NCBI GenBank assembly: GCA_015057305.1
Contig: SVES01000024.1
Location: 1 to 49,951, forward strand
Direction: 5' to 3'
DNA from: Pseudobutyrivibrio ruminis
Lineage (GTDB): Bacteria > Bacillota > Clostridia > Lachnospirales > Lachnospiraceae
DNA: 49,951 nt
Below, one piece after another: positions 26,609 through 34,292 of the stretch; the stretch's first letter is position 1; every line of letters starts with the position of its first letter. Below the pieces are notes generated by a model, which did no database searches, was not told where the DNA came from, and saw only the letters and a program-made list of their open reading frames with translations. The position numbers and the translations under genes are program-made.

Positions 26609-27979
26609 ATGAACAATCCAATGAAAGAAGCACCAGTTAATTCACTGATGCTAAAAATGGGAACACCAATTATTTTATCGATGATGATGCAGGCACTTTA
26701 TAACATTGTGGATTCTGCCTTTGTATCAAATATGGGAACCAACGGTGAGATGGCACTGAACGCTTTGACACTTGCATTTCCGGTGCAGGTGCTATTAATT
26801 GCACTTGGAATTGGTACTGGAGTGGGAATGAATGTTGTTGTAGCAAGGAGCCTTGGTCAGAGAGATTATGAAAAGGCTTCTAGGGCAGCGGGTACAACAA
26901 AAGTGCTTGCATTTATAATTTTTGCGGCATTCTTTTTGTTTGGAGCATTTGGAGTTAAGCTTTATATTGGAACACAGACAACTAACCAGGTGATTTATGA
27001 CATGGCGGTGGTATATCTAAGGATATGCTGTATGCTCTCACTAGGAAACGTGTATTTTACAGTTTATGAGAAACTTCTTCAGGCTCATGGACGTTCAAAG
27101 TACTCAACTATCGCACAAATTGCAGGAGCACTAACAAATATTGTGCTGGATCCTATCTTAATATATGGTTTGCTGGGGCTTCCTAGAATGGAAGTAGTTG
27201 GAGCAGCTCTTGCTACAGTAATTGGCCAGTTTGTATCAATGGGATTGGGCTGGTATTTTCATCGTAAATACGATAATGAAGTATCAAACGAAAGAAAGTA
27301 TTTAAAGTTAACTGGCTCAATGGTCAAGGAAATCTATTCAATAGGTTTTCCGGCAATCATCGCCCAAGCCCTCATGTCCATTATGACTTATTTATTAAAC
27401 ATAATCTTTGTTCGTATCGGTGAAAATGTGGTTACCGCATATGGTCTTTACTACAAAATCCAGCAGTTCATACTATTCGCTGCATTTGGAATGAGAGATA
27501 CAATTACACCTATCATTTCTTTTGCACATGGAATGAAGGACGAAAAGCGAATCAAAGAAGGTATGAAATGGGGAATACTATATACTTCGGTAATCATGTT
27601 GTTTGGAACATTGCTTTTGGAAGTATTCGCAAGTCCATTTGCGAATATGTTTGGGCTATCTGGTGAAACTGAATCCATTTGTGTTGCTGCAATGCGTATT
27701 GTTTCAATTAGCTTTTTGTTTGCGGGATTCAATATTTCATTTCAGGGAATATATCAGGCACTTAATGCTGGACCACAGTCACTTGTTATTTCAATTTTAA
27801 GACAGTTTGTGCTTGTTATTCCTGTAGCTTATCTATTTTCTAATATGGTCATTTCAGGAAGTGCATCGAAACCTATAGTATGGTTTACATTTATAATTGC
27901 GGAAGTGATTACTGCTGTGGTTGGATATATTATGCTAAAGAGAATAGTAAAGAATAGTTTAAGTTTTAGGGTGATATAA
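26609..27979 (+). CDS. MATE-family multidrug/toxin exporter
   Basis: A protein of 456 residues. The ATG at 26609 follows GGAGG; a GTG at 26537 lies inside the leader hairpin and is rejected. It has twelve hydrophobic helices in two halves, with the family's N-terminal KMGTPIILSMMMQALYNIVDSAFVS. It would export cations or toxic compounds using an ion gradient. The structured leader RNA just upstream probably controls it. Confidence 0.9.
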   Translation: MNNPMKEAPVNSLMLKMGTPIILSMMMQALYNIVDSAFVSNMGTNGEMALNALTLAFPVQVLLIALGIGTGVGMNVVVARSLGQRDYEKASRAAGTTKVLAFIIFAAFFLFGAFGVKLYIGTQTTNQVIYDMAVVYLRICCMLSLGNVYFTVYEKLLQAHGRSKYSTIAQIAGALTNIVLDPILIYGLLGLPRMEVVGAALATVIGQFVSMGLGWYFHRKYDNEVSNERKYLKLTGSMVKEIYSIGFPAIIAQALMSIMTYLLNIIFVRIGENVVTAYGLYYKIQQFILFAAFGMRDTITPIISFAHGMKDEKRIKEGMKWGILYTSVIMLFGTLLLEVFASPFANMFGLSGETESICVAAMRIVSISFLFAGFNISFQGIYQALNAGPQSLVISILRQFVLVIPVAYLFSNMVISGSASKPIVWFTFIIAEVITAVVGYIMLKRIVKNSLSFRVI

Positions 27980-27991
27980 CCGATGTATTAA

Positions 27992-28013
27992 GGCGGCCAG
28001 TAGGCCGCCATTA
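27992..28013. terminator. Terminator between convergent MATE and DUF2798 genes
   Basis: GGCGGCC (27992-27998) and GGCCGCC (28003-28009) form a tight stem with a four-base loop. An almost identical stem closes the tannase-like gene at 34189. Confidence 0.55.
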
Positions 28014-28016
28014 ATT

Positions 28017-28703
28017 TTACTGTATTTTCTCTGCCAATTTCTTGCGCTGGCGACGTTCATGTTCAAGTCTCTCTTGGATTTCATCCATTCTTTTGAAGAT
28101 ATCTGCGATAGCTTCCATCTCATCCTGTGGTCGTTCAGGTTCAGCCTGATTTTTTCTTGCTGCAATATCTTTTGCAAAAAGCTTTCCAAATAGGAATCTT
28201 ACAAATGGTTGAATAAAGAATACCTGTGAGAAAAAGGCAAATGGAAAATTGTGACATATAAGCTCAATCCAGTTTGCAAGCAGTGTGAAAATATTGAAGC
28301 CATTATAATATGGATAGTATAAAAAAGCCGCAATAAAGCTCATGGCAGGGCACATTATAAGAACTGTGCATGAAATAATGGCTGTCTCAAAAATCATAGG
28401 ATGATTGTTGCGAGGATCAAACATTGAGCAAGCCATTTTAAATGATAGTGGGCTTCCTAATAAGCACTCTAACGTATATGCGAAGCAGAATTCTACAATA
28501 ACAACAGCCCAGATTGGAAGCATCCTGCCAAACATATAAACACCACCTTGTGTGTTTATGGCAGAAAGAACTGAATTTGTTCCATTCATCTCCATAAGTA
28601 GCTTTCCATTAACAACATAAAGGCTATAAAATACATAACCATGCACTGTAATTATTACTGTAAGCAGCGCGAAAATCATTCTTTGAAATTGGTTCCTTGG
28701 CAT
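28017..28703 (-). CDS. DUF2798 membrane protein
   Basis: A protein of 228 residues on the minus strand. The ATG at 28703 (MPRNQFQRM) is preceded by AAGGAGAA; a longer frame to 28817 lacks a ribosome site. It has four or more hydrophobic helices in two repeats, each with a conserved NFPFAFF- or HGYVFYS-like segment, as in DUF2798. The C-terminal 45 residues are charged and helical, likely a coiled coil. The function of the family is unknown. Confidence 0.7.
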   Translation of the reverse strand: MPRNQFQRMIFALLTVIITVHGYVFYSLYVVNGKLLMEMNGTNSVLSAINTQGGVYMFGRMLPIWAVVIVEFCFAYTLECLLGSPLSFKMACSMFDPRNNHPMIFETAIISCTVLIMCPAMSFIAAFLYYPYYNGFNIFTLLANWIELICHNFPFAFFSQVFFIQPFVRFLFGKLFAKDIAARKNQAEPERPQDEMEAIADIFKRMDEIQERLEHERRQRKKLAEKIQ

Positions 28704-28894
28704 AAATTTTTCTCCTTTTCTTTGCATAAAAAAACACATGTAGATTAGCCAACTAAAAACGATATATACCTCATCTAAATAGATTACATATGTACCGTGA
28801 TCAGATTTACGTGCCATGCACTACATGTGTCGTTTATGTATTATTTAATTCCCACAAATGATAGCATAATTTGATATAAAAATTCAAAGGTTTT

Positions 28895-29242
28895 TTACTC
28901 ATCAAATGTGCCTGCCATATACTCTCGTCCCCAATCACATATTGCATCAATAACCGGTTTTAAACTTATTCCGCGCTCTGTGAGAGAATATTCAGTTTTT
29001 GGAGGAACAACAGGATATACTTCGCGATGAACTAAGTCATCAGCTTCTAGTTCTCGTAATTGCTGCGCTAACATTTTAGCAGTTGCCTGTGGAATATATT
29101 TTTGGATTTGGTTATAGCGAAGTACTCCATCGTGTAATAGGTGATAGAGAATAATCATTTTATACTTGCCGCCTATTTGACTAAAGGTAGCCTCAACAGG
29201 GCAGTGAAAAGGTTTCATTGAATTGGTGGATTTTGTAGACAT
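28895..29242 (-). CDS. HxlR-family transcriptional regulator
   Basis: A protein of 115 residues with AGGAGG upstream on the minus strand. It has the winged-helix HxlR signature: CPVEATFSQIGGKYKMIILYHLL, RYNQIQKYIPQATAKMLAQQLRELEADDLV, and the wing EYSLTERG. Such regulators often respond to redox or electrophile stress and control the neighbouring divergent gene, here a flavin reductase. Confidence 0.88.
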   Translation of the reverse strand: MSTKSTNSMKPFHCPVEATFSQIGGKYKMIILYHLLHDGVLRYNQIQKYIPQATAKMLAQQLRELEADDLVHREVYPVVPPKTEYSLTERGISLKPVIDAICDWGREYMAGTFDE

Positions 29243-29376
29243 ATAAACCTCCTATAGTTTCCAAAAAGTAAGTATATTACAAAAAAGTGCATTCTTCACA
29301 TAAATATATTTACATGCTATTTTTATCACGTAAACAAAAAATATGCAAGAAAAAGCTAATGCTTTAGGAGGTAAAA

Positions 29377-29934
29377 ATGCAAAAAGACATAGGTTCAGTA
29401 ATGGGATTATATCCAACACCAGCAACTGTGGTCGGAGTAAAAGATGGTGACAAGGTAAACTTTCTTGTTATAGCACATGTAGGCGTTGTAGATCATGGAC
29501 ATCTACTTGTTAGTATTGACAAGGCTCATGAAATGACTGATGCAATTATTAAGAAGACCGGAGAGCTATCAGTGAGTCTTATCAATGAAGACATGCTAGT
29601 TAGAGCTGATTATTGCGGAATTGCTAAAGGAGCAGATACGGACAAGTCAGTTGTATTTAAACACCATTTTGGAGAGCTTGAAAATGCCCCTATTATTGAT
29701 GAAGCACCAGTTTCAATGGCTTGTAAGGTAATTGACCAAATTGAAGTTGGCAACTTTACAAATTATATTTTAAAGCCAGAACACACTTATGTGCAGGAGG
29801 AGTGCCTAAATGAAAGGGGCAAGATTGATTATGAGAAAGCAAATCCGGTATTGTTTGAATTTCAAAGTGCTCAATATCTAAGTGTTGGAAAAGTTATTGG
29901 AAGATGCTGGGTAGAGGGAAAATCTTACGTATAA
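29377..29934 (+). CDS. Flavin reductase-family (FMN-binding) protein
   Basis: A protein of 185 residues with GGAGG before the ATG. It has the split-barrel flavin reductase pattern: YPTPATVVGVKDGDKVNFLVIAH near the N-terminus and SVSLINEDM in the middle. It probably binds FMN and reduces flavin or electrophiles. It is divergent from the HxlR regulator across a 134-base AT-rich region, so it is probably the main target of that regulator. Confidence 0.82.
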   Translation: MQKDIGSVMGLYPTPATVVGVKDGDKVNFLVIAHVGVVDHGHLLVSIDKAHEMTDAIIKKTGELSVSLINEDMLVRADYCGIAKGADTDKSVVFKHHFGELENAPIIDEAPVSMACKVIDQIEVGNFTNYILKPEHTYVQEECLNERGKIDYEKANPVLFEFQSAQYLSVGKVIGRCWVEGKSYV

Positions 29935-29944
29935 TAAAAAATTC

Positions 29945-29974
29945 TTGACTAAAGTGGTTAGACTGTGCTAACAT
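29945..29974 (+). promoter_or_regulatory. Promoter of the leader RNA at 29982
   Basis: TTGACT (29945-29950), 18 bases, TAACAT (29969-29974) with an extended TGC before the -10. The start would fall near 29981, at the first base of the structured leader. Confidence 0.6.
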
Positions 29975-29981
29975 CTCACGC

Positions 29982-30039
29982 AAGAGTGTAGCAGCAATGC
30001 GTAAGTCCGTCTTACAAATGGCTTGCTATGCTCTTTTTT
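29982..30039 (+). ncRNA. Structured leader RNA with terminator before the 57-residue membrane peptide and nitroreductase
   Basis: AAGAGTGTAGCA (29982-29993) pairs with TGCTATGCTCTT (30024-30035, two G-U pairs), followed by a T run. Inside are TGTAGC, GCGTAAGTCC (29999-30008) and a GTAAG-TCCGT-CTTAC hairpin. The same two blocks occur in the MATE leader at 26532, so both genes probably answer the same ligand. Confidence 0.5.
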
Positions 30040-30074
30040 AGTGCATTATTATATAGAGAGGAGTACAAATTTTA

Positions 30075-30248
30075 ATGAGAAAAAATGAAGTGTTGATGGC
30101 AATACTACTTGTAATATTGATGATTACAGGCTGTTTATTTCATCCACTTGAGGCATACTATAATATTTTAAGGTGCATTCATAGTGTGGCAGCTTTAGCT
30201 TTAGTAGTATGTGTGATTATTCATATAAAGAATAGGAGGTCAATATGA
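30075..30248 (+). CDS. 57-residue membrane peptide (DUF4405-like)
   Basis: A short protein not previously delimited, starting 11 bases after GAGAGGAG. It has two hydrophobic helices, each with a His near its end (CLFHPLEAYY, then RCIHS and VCVIIHI), a layout that recalls the DUF4405 haem-binding-like membrane segment. Its stop overlaps the nitroreductase ATG by four bases (ATGA), so translation of the two is probably coupled. Its function is unknown. Confidence 0.65.
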   Translation: MRKNEVLMAILLVILMITGCLFHPLEAYYNILRCIHSVAALALVVCVIIHIKNRRSI

Positions 30249-30739
30249 AAGAAATATTTGAAAGAGTAAGTATTAGAAAATATCAGGACAAACCTGTAGA
30301 AAAGGAAAAGATTGAACAGATATTGAAGGCAGCAATGGCAGCACCTTCAGCTGGAAATCAACAGCCATGGGAGTTTTATGTGGTAACAGATAAGGAGAAG
30401 ATTAAGGCACTATCTGAGTGTAGCCCATATTCTGGCTGTGCAAAGGATGCGCCAGCAATCCTTGTTCCTTGCTATCGCACCGAGGGACTTATGTTCCCTG
30501 AGTTTGATACCATTGATTTAGCGATTGCGACAGAAAACGCCTGGCTTGAGATTACTTCATTGGGACTTGGTGGTGTATGGCTTGCAGTTGCTCCTGTTGC
30601 AGATAGAATGGAAAAAGCAGATGCGGTGCTAGGTATAGGCGATAAGCTTCATGCGTACGCCCTTCTTCCATTTGGTTATCCAGCAGAAGCACGTGCTCAG
30701 CAGGATCGATATGACGAGTCTAGAATACATTGGGTCTAG
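30245..30739 (+). CDS. Nitroreductase-family FMN protein
   Basis: A protein of 164 residues with AGGAGG inside the upstream peptide gene. It starts MKEIFERVSIRKYQDKPVE and continues AAMAAPSAGNQQPWEFYVV, the FMN phosphate-binding part of nitroreductases, with the GLGGVWLAVAP motif near residue 112. It is at the short end of the family. It would reduce nitro compounds or quinones with NAD(P)H. It follows the leader RNA and the small membrane peptide. Confidence 0.88.
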   Translation: MKEIFERVSIRKYQDKPVEKEKIEQILKAAMAAPSAGNQQPWEFYVVTDKEKIKALSECSPYSGCAKDAPAILVPCYRTEGLMFPEFDTIDLAIATENAWLEITSLGLGGVWLAVAPVADRMEKADAVLGIGDKLHAYALLPFGYPAEARAQQDRYDESRIHWV

Positions 30740-30799
30740 TAAAAGAAACGCTATTTGTGTTCTAAAAAAATTTGAAAATTAAACACATACACATCACAT

Positions 30800-30850
30800 A
30801 AGCGGGCTATCATCCGTTTTGTCTTTAGACAGCGAATGGTAGCTCGCTTT
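30800..30850 (+). terminator. Terminator-like hairpin after the nitroreductase gene
   Basis: AAGCGGGCTATCATCCG (30800-30816) pairs imperfectly with CGAATGGTAGCTCGCTT (30833-30849), with a smaller GTCT/AGAC hairpin in the loop and a weak T run. Confidence 0.55.
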
Positions 30851-30929
30851 ATAAAACACTCCAAATTTGAAAAATGTATCTTAAGTATTTTGTTAATGCG
30901 AGAAATATTTTTATTTGGAGGTATTTATA

Positions 30930-32102
30930 ATGAAGAAATTATTTGCTTTAATGTTATGTGGAGTAATGGGCTTATCAACTGTTGCCTGCGGACAAACTGA
31001 GGCAGAAGAAACAACTGAAACAAGTGAGACAGTAGAAACAGAAGCTACTACAGTTGAGGCTGAAGCAACATCTACAGGTACTGTAGATAACAGCTTTGCA
31101 GAGGACACAGATGCTTTAGTGGAAGCTTATGCAGATGTGTTTGAACAAGTAGAGTATACTGATGATGAAACAGGTCTTACTGTAACTTACAATATCTATT
31201 TACCAGAGGATTATGATGAATCTGAAGAATATCCGATGGTAGTCTTTATTGCAGATTCAAGCTGTGCAGGCGATGACGCCACAGCATCATTGACACAGGG
31301 AAGAGGCGCACTAGTGTGGGCTTCAGAGGAATGGCAAGCGGCAAATCCAAGTATCGTATTGGTACCAACTTACCCAGAAACAATTCTTGATGACCAAAAT
31401 GGTTATAGTACAACTGAATATGTGGAACTTACAAAAAGATTGATTGATGACGTATCAGAAGAATATGCTGTTGATACAGATAGAATCTATGGTACTGGTC
31501 AGTCAATGGGGTGTATGACAACACTTATCCTTGCATCGGAATATCCAGATCTTTATGCAGCATGTATGTTTGTTGATGGGCAGTGGGATGTAAGTACACT
31601 ATCTTCTCTTGAAGACCAGACATTTATTTATTTTGCTGCTGAAGATGATCAGAATGCATACAATGGCATGCAGGAAGTAATGGAGATGTTTGATGAAGAT
31701 GGAGTAGATTACACATACGCTCAGTGGGATGGAACATGGACTCCAGATGAACTTTCAGAAGCAACATCAGAACTATTAGCAGGTGGAACAAATGCCTACT
31801 TTGTTTCATGGGCAACAGGAACAATTGAAGCTAGTTCGGCAACATCATTTGCAGGTCCAAATAGCTCTGCAGATGATTCAGAAAAAACAGAAATAGATAC
31901 AGATAGTGAGAATACAGAAATGCCTGCAGATGCAGAAACACTAGAAGATGGCAAAAAACCAGAAGGCGGTAAAGGCAATGGACAAGGCGGCATGAATGCA
32001 GGTGGAGATGATTCCATGATGCAGAGTGTTCAATATCATATGGCATCATTCGATTATGCATACAGATGTGTAGCTGTAATGGAATGGTTATTTGAGAATT
32101 AA
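30930..32102 (+). CDS. Secreted lipoprotein esterase (alpha/beta-hydrolase)
   Basis: A protein of 390 residues. The ATG at 30930 lies 8 bases after GGAGG. The lipobox is TVACGQ (Cys at 20), followed by a Thr/Glu-rich linker. The hydrolase domain (about 55-385) has TYNIYLPEDYDE near the start and the nucleophile elbow GTGQSMG with Ser192, as in PHB-depolymerase/feruloyl-esterase-like enzymes. A Gly/Lys/Glu-rich insert (about 335-365) precedes the probable catalytic His region (VQYHMASFDYAYR). It would cleave ester-linked plant or polymer material at the cell surface. Confidence 0.78.
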   Translation: MKKLFALMLCGVMGLSTVACGQTEAEETTETSETVETEATTVEAEATSTGTVDNSFAEDTDALVEAYADVFEQVEYTDDETGLTVTYNIYLPEDYDESEEYPMVVFIADSSCAGDDATASLTQGRGALVWASEEWQAANPSIVLVPTYPETILDDQNGYSTTEYVELTKRLIDDVSEEYAVDTDRIYGTGQSMGCMTTLILASEYPDLYAACMFVDGQWDVSTLSSLEDQTFIYFAAEDDQNAYNGMQEVMEMFDEDGVDYTYAQWDGTWTPDELSEATSELLAGGTNAYFVSWATGTIEASSATSFAGPNSSADDSEKTEIDTDSENTEMPADAETLEDGKKPEGGKGNGQGGMNAGGDDSMMQSVQYHMASFDYAYRCVAVMEWLFEN

Positions 32103-32137
32103 TTCTTCATGCGACTTAATGAATTTAAATAATGGAA

Positions 32138-32166
32138 TTGGTAAAATTTGATTTCGGAATTATTAT
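32138..32166 (+). promoter_or_regulatory. Promoter of the tannase-like gene
   Basis: TTGGTA (32138-32143), 17 bases, TATTAT (32161-32166), in the 117-base gap between the two esterase genes. Confidence 0.5.
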
Positions 32167-32219
32167 GTCACTAGGGTTGAATGATGTATCTTTTTTGAAA
32201 GGAAGGTATAACAATTCAA

Positions 32220-34172
32220 ATGAAAAAAAAGTATTTAAAAATGGCAATTGCTGGAGTGCTTAGTGTATCACTTGTTGCATGTGGACAGACTAATAGTACA
32301 GAAAGTGTAGAGACTATTACAGCCACAGAAGCAGAAGGGAATGCAGCTTCAACAGAAAGTAAAGATTATGCAGATGCATCTGAATACACTTCATCAATAG
32401 ATAATGCAACAATTGATACAAGCATTTATCTGGATTATTCAGCAGGTATTGAAGCAGGTGTTTATAAGTGGGTATTAAGTGAAGATGGCGATTATTATGT
32501 GCTTGTTGCAGTAGATGAAAATGGTAACCCAATTGAAACAGAAGAGACTGCTGTAAATGTTGGTGCAAACAACGAAGAGCGTGGTGGCGGTCAAATGCCA
32601 GATTTTGCTGAAGGAGAACTTCCAGAAGGTATGGAAGAAGGAGAAATGCCTGAAGGTGCTACAGAAAAAGGCGGCAGAGGTCAAGGTGGCATGGGAGGTG
32701 GCATGTCCGGCGACCAGGGCACTGTATATGAAGGCGTGTACACATCAGCTAATATTACTAATGATGATTTACAGCGTATGAATATTTATGTTCCAGCTGA
32801 TTATTTTGAAGTAGATGAGGATGGCAATGTCATAGGTATTGATGAGGACGCAGTTGTTGGTAATTATACAGCAGCTACAGCTCCAATCGTATATTCAAAT
32901 GAATTTGGTGGATGGAGATCAAGCCAGCCTAAATCAGCAAATACCGACTATATTGAGGAAGGTATGATTTATGTCACAATAGGCGGCAGAAGTAGAGATG
33001 CTGTAGACGAAGATGGCAATATCACAGGAAAAGCTCCTACACAGGCGGTAGATTTAAAAGCTGGTGTTATTCAACTTAGGGCAAATACTGATGTAATCCC
33101 AGGCGACACAGATAAAATTATTTCAGTGGGTACATCAGGTGGTGGACAGATGAGCTCAATACTTGGTGCATCAGGAAATATGTCTGAATATTATGAGTAT
33201 ATGTATGAATCAGGTGTGCTTGGAGTAACCAAAAATGATGATGGTACATATTCAAGTGTATATCCTGACAACATCTATGCTGCACAGGAGTATTGCCCTA
33301 TTGCTGATATTGAAAATGCAGATATTGCTTATGCATGGATGTGGGTAAATGTAGTTGACGATGGCGGACAGTATGGAGATGGCTTCAGTGAATTTGAAAT
33401 CAGACTACAGGAGTTAGAAGCAGAGGCATTTATCGATTACATAAATGGTTTAGGTCTTACTGATGAGGATGGTAACGCTCTTACACTTACCGGTCTAAGA
33501 GAAGGAACATATTACGATGCAATCCTTCAGAATATTTCTGATGCTTTAAATTCTATGGTTGAAGCAGGAGAAATTAATCCAGAGGAAGAGTATGATGACT
33601 ATTCAAGCTGGCTTGTTCTTAACGATGACGGAACATATACAGTAACTGATTTAGATGAGTTTATGATTGGTACAGGTCTTGTAAATCAGAGAAACAAAGC
33701 AGTTCCTGGATTTGACACAATGGATAAATCAGCTGAAGGCGACGCTTTTGGTACATCTGAGGATGGAGTAGTTCACTTCTCTGCATCAGTTGCTCAGATT
33801 CTTTCAGATAACTACGATGAGCTTTCTGCTCTTGACGGTTTTGATGCTGAACAGGTGGATGATTATATCGAAGAAGCTCTTGAAGGCGAATCAGCTGAGC
33901 TTGTTGAGACACAGACAAATCTTCTAAACGCAACAGAAATTATGCTTGGCAATAATGGACTTACAGCAGTTGACCCAGCACAGTACTGGAGAATAAGATA
34001 TGGTACAGCTGATCAGCACACTTCATTTAGTGTAGGTTACAATATCGGTTTAGCTGCCTCTATGTTAGGATATGATGTGGATTATCACATGGTATGGAAT
34101 ATGGGACATGGCAGCGAGGAAGGTACTTCAACTGGCACATTTATCGATTGGATTAATGAAATCTGTCAATAA
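32220..34172 (+). CDS. Secreted lipoprotein, tannase-like alpha/beta-hydrolase
   Basis: A protein of 650 residues. GGAAGG lies 13 bases upstream, a little far. The lipobox is LVACGQ. A Gly/Glu/Met-rich segment (about 120-170, with repeated PEG/EGEMP units) precedes the hydrolase domain. The nucleophile motif SVGTSGGGQMSSILGASGN matches that of bacterial tannases, and IRYGTADQHTSF with the final NMGHGSEEG supply the probable Asp and His. Tannases split galloyl esters. The fit suggests an ester hydrolase for plant phenolics, but substrate is inferred. Confidence 0.75.
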   Translation: MKKKYLKMAIAGVLSVSLVACGQTNSTESVETITATEAEGNAASTESKDYADASEYTSSIDNATIDTSIYLDYSAGIEAGVYKWVLSEDGDYYVLVAVDENGNPIETEETAVNVGANNEERGGGQMPDFAEGELPEGMEEGEMPEGATEKGGRGQGGMGGGMSGDQGTVYEGVYTSANITNDDLQRMNIYVPADYFEVDEDGNVIGIDEDAVVGNYTAATAPIVYSNEFGGWRSSQPKSANTDYIEEGMIYVTIGGRSRDAVDEDGNITGKAPTQAVDLKAGVIQLRANTDVIPGDTDKIISVGTSGGGQMSSILGASGNMSEYYEYMYESGVLGVTKNDDGTYSSVYPDNIYAAQEYCPIADIENADIAYAWMWVNVVDDGGQYGDGFSEFEIRLQELEAEAFIDYINGLGLTDEDGNALTLTGLREGTYYDAILQNISDALNSMVEAGEINPEEEYDDYSSWLVLNDDGTYTVTDLDEFMIGTGLVNQRNKAVPGFDTMDKSAEGDAFGTSEDGVVHFSASVAQILSDNYDELSALDGFDAEQVDDYIEEALEGESAELVETQTNLLNATEIMLGNNGLTAVDPAQYWRIRYGTADQHTSFSVGYNIGLAASMLGYDVDYHMVWNMGHGSEEGTSTGTFIDWINEICQ

Positions 34173-34188
34173 TAAATAAATTATTTAG

Positions 34189-34220
34189 GCGGCCAAATAT
34201 TGGTCGCCAATTTTTTTTTG
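34189..34220 (+). terminator. Intrinsic terminator of the tannase-like gene
   Basis: GGCGGCC (34189-34195) pairs with GGTCGCC (34203-34209), followed by a long T run. Confidence 0.8.
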
Positions 34221-34292
34221 TTTTTAATTGAATATATGAATAGTTGGACTATAATCATATATGTGAGTAAAAACTATACAAGGAAGAATGTT

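Noticed and set aside
28704..28817. N-terminal extension of the DUF2798 protein
   Set aside because: AAGGAGAA stands directly before the internal ATG at 28703; the extended start has no site.
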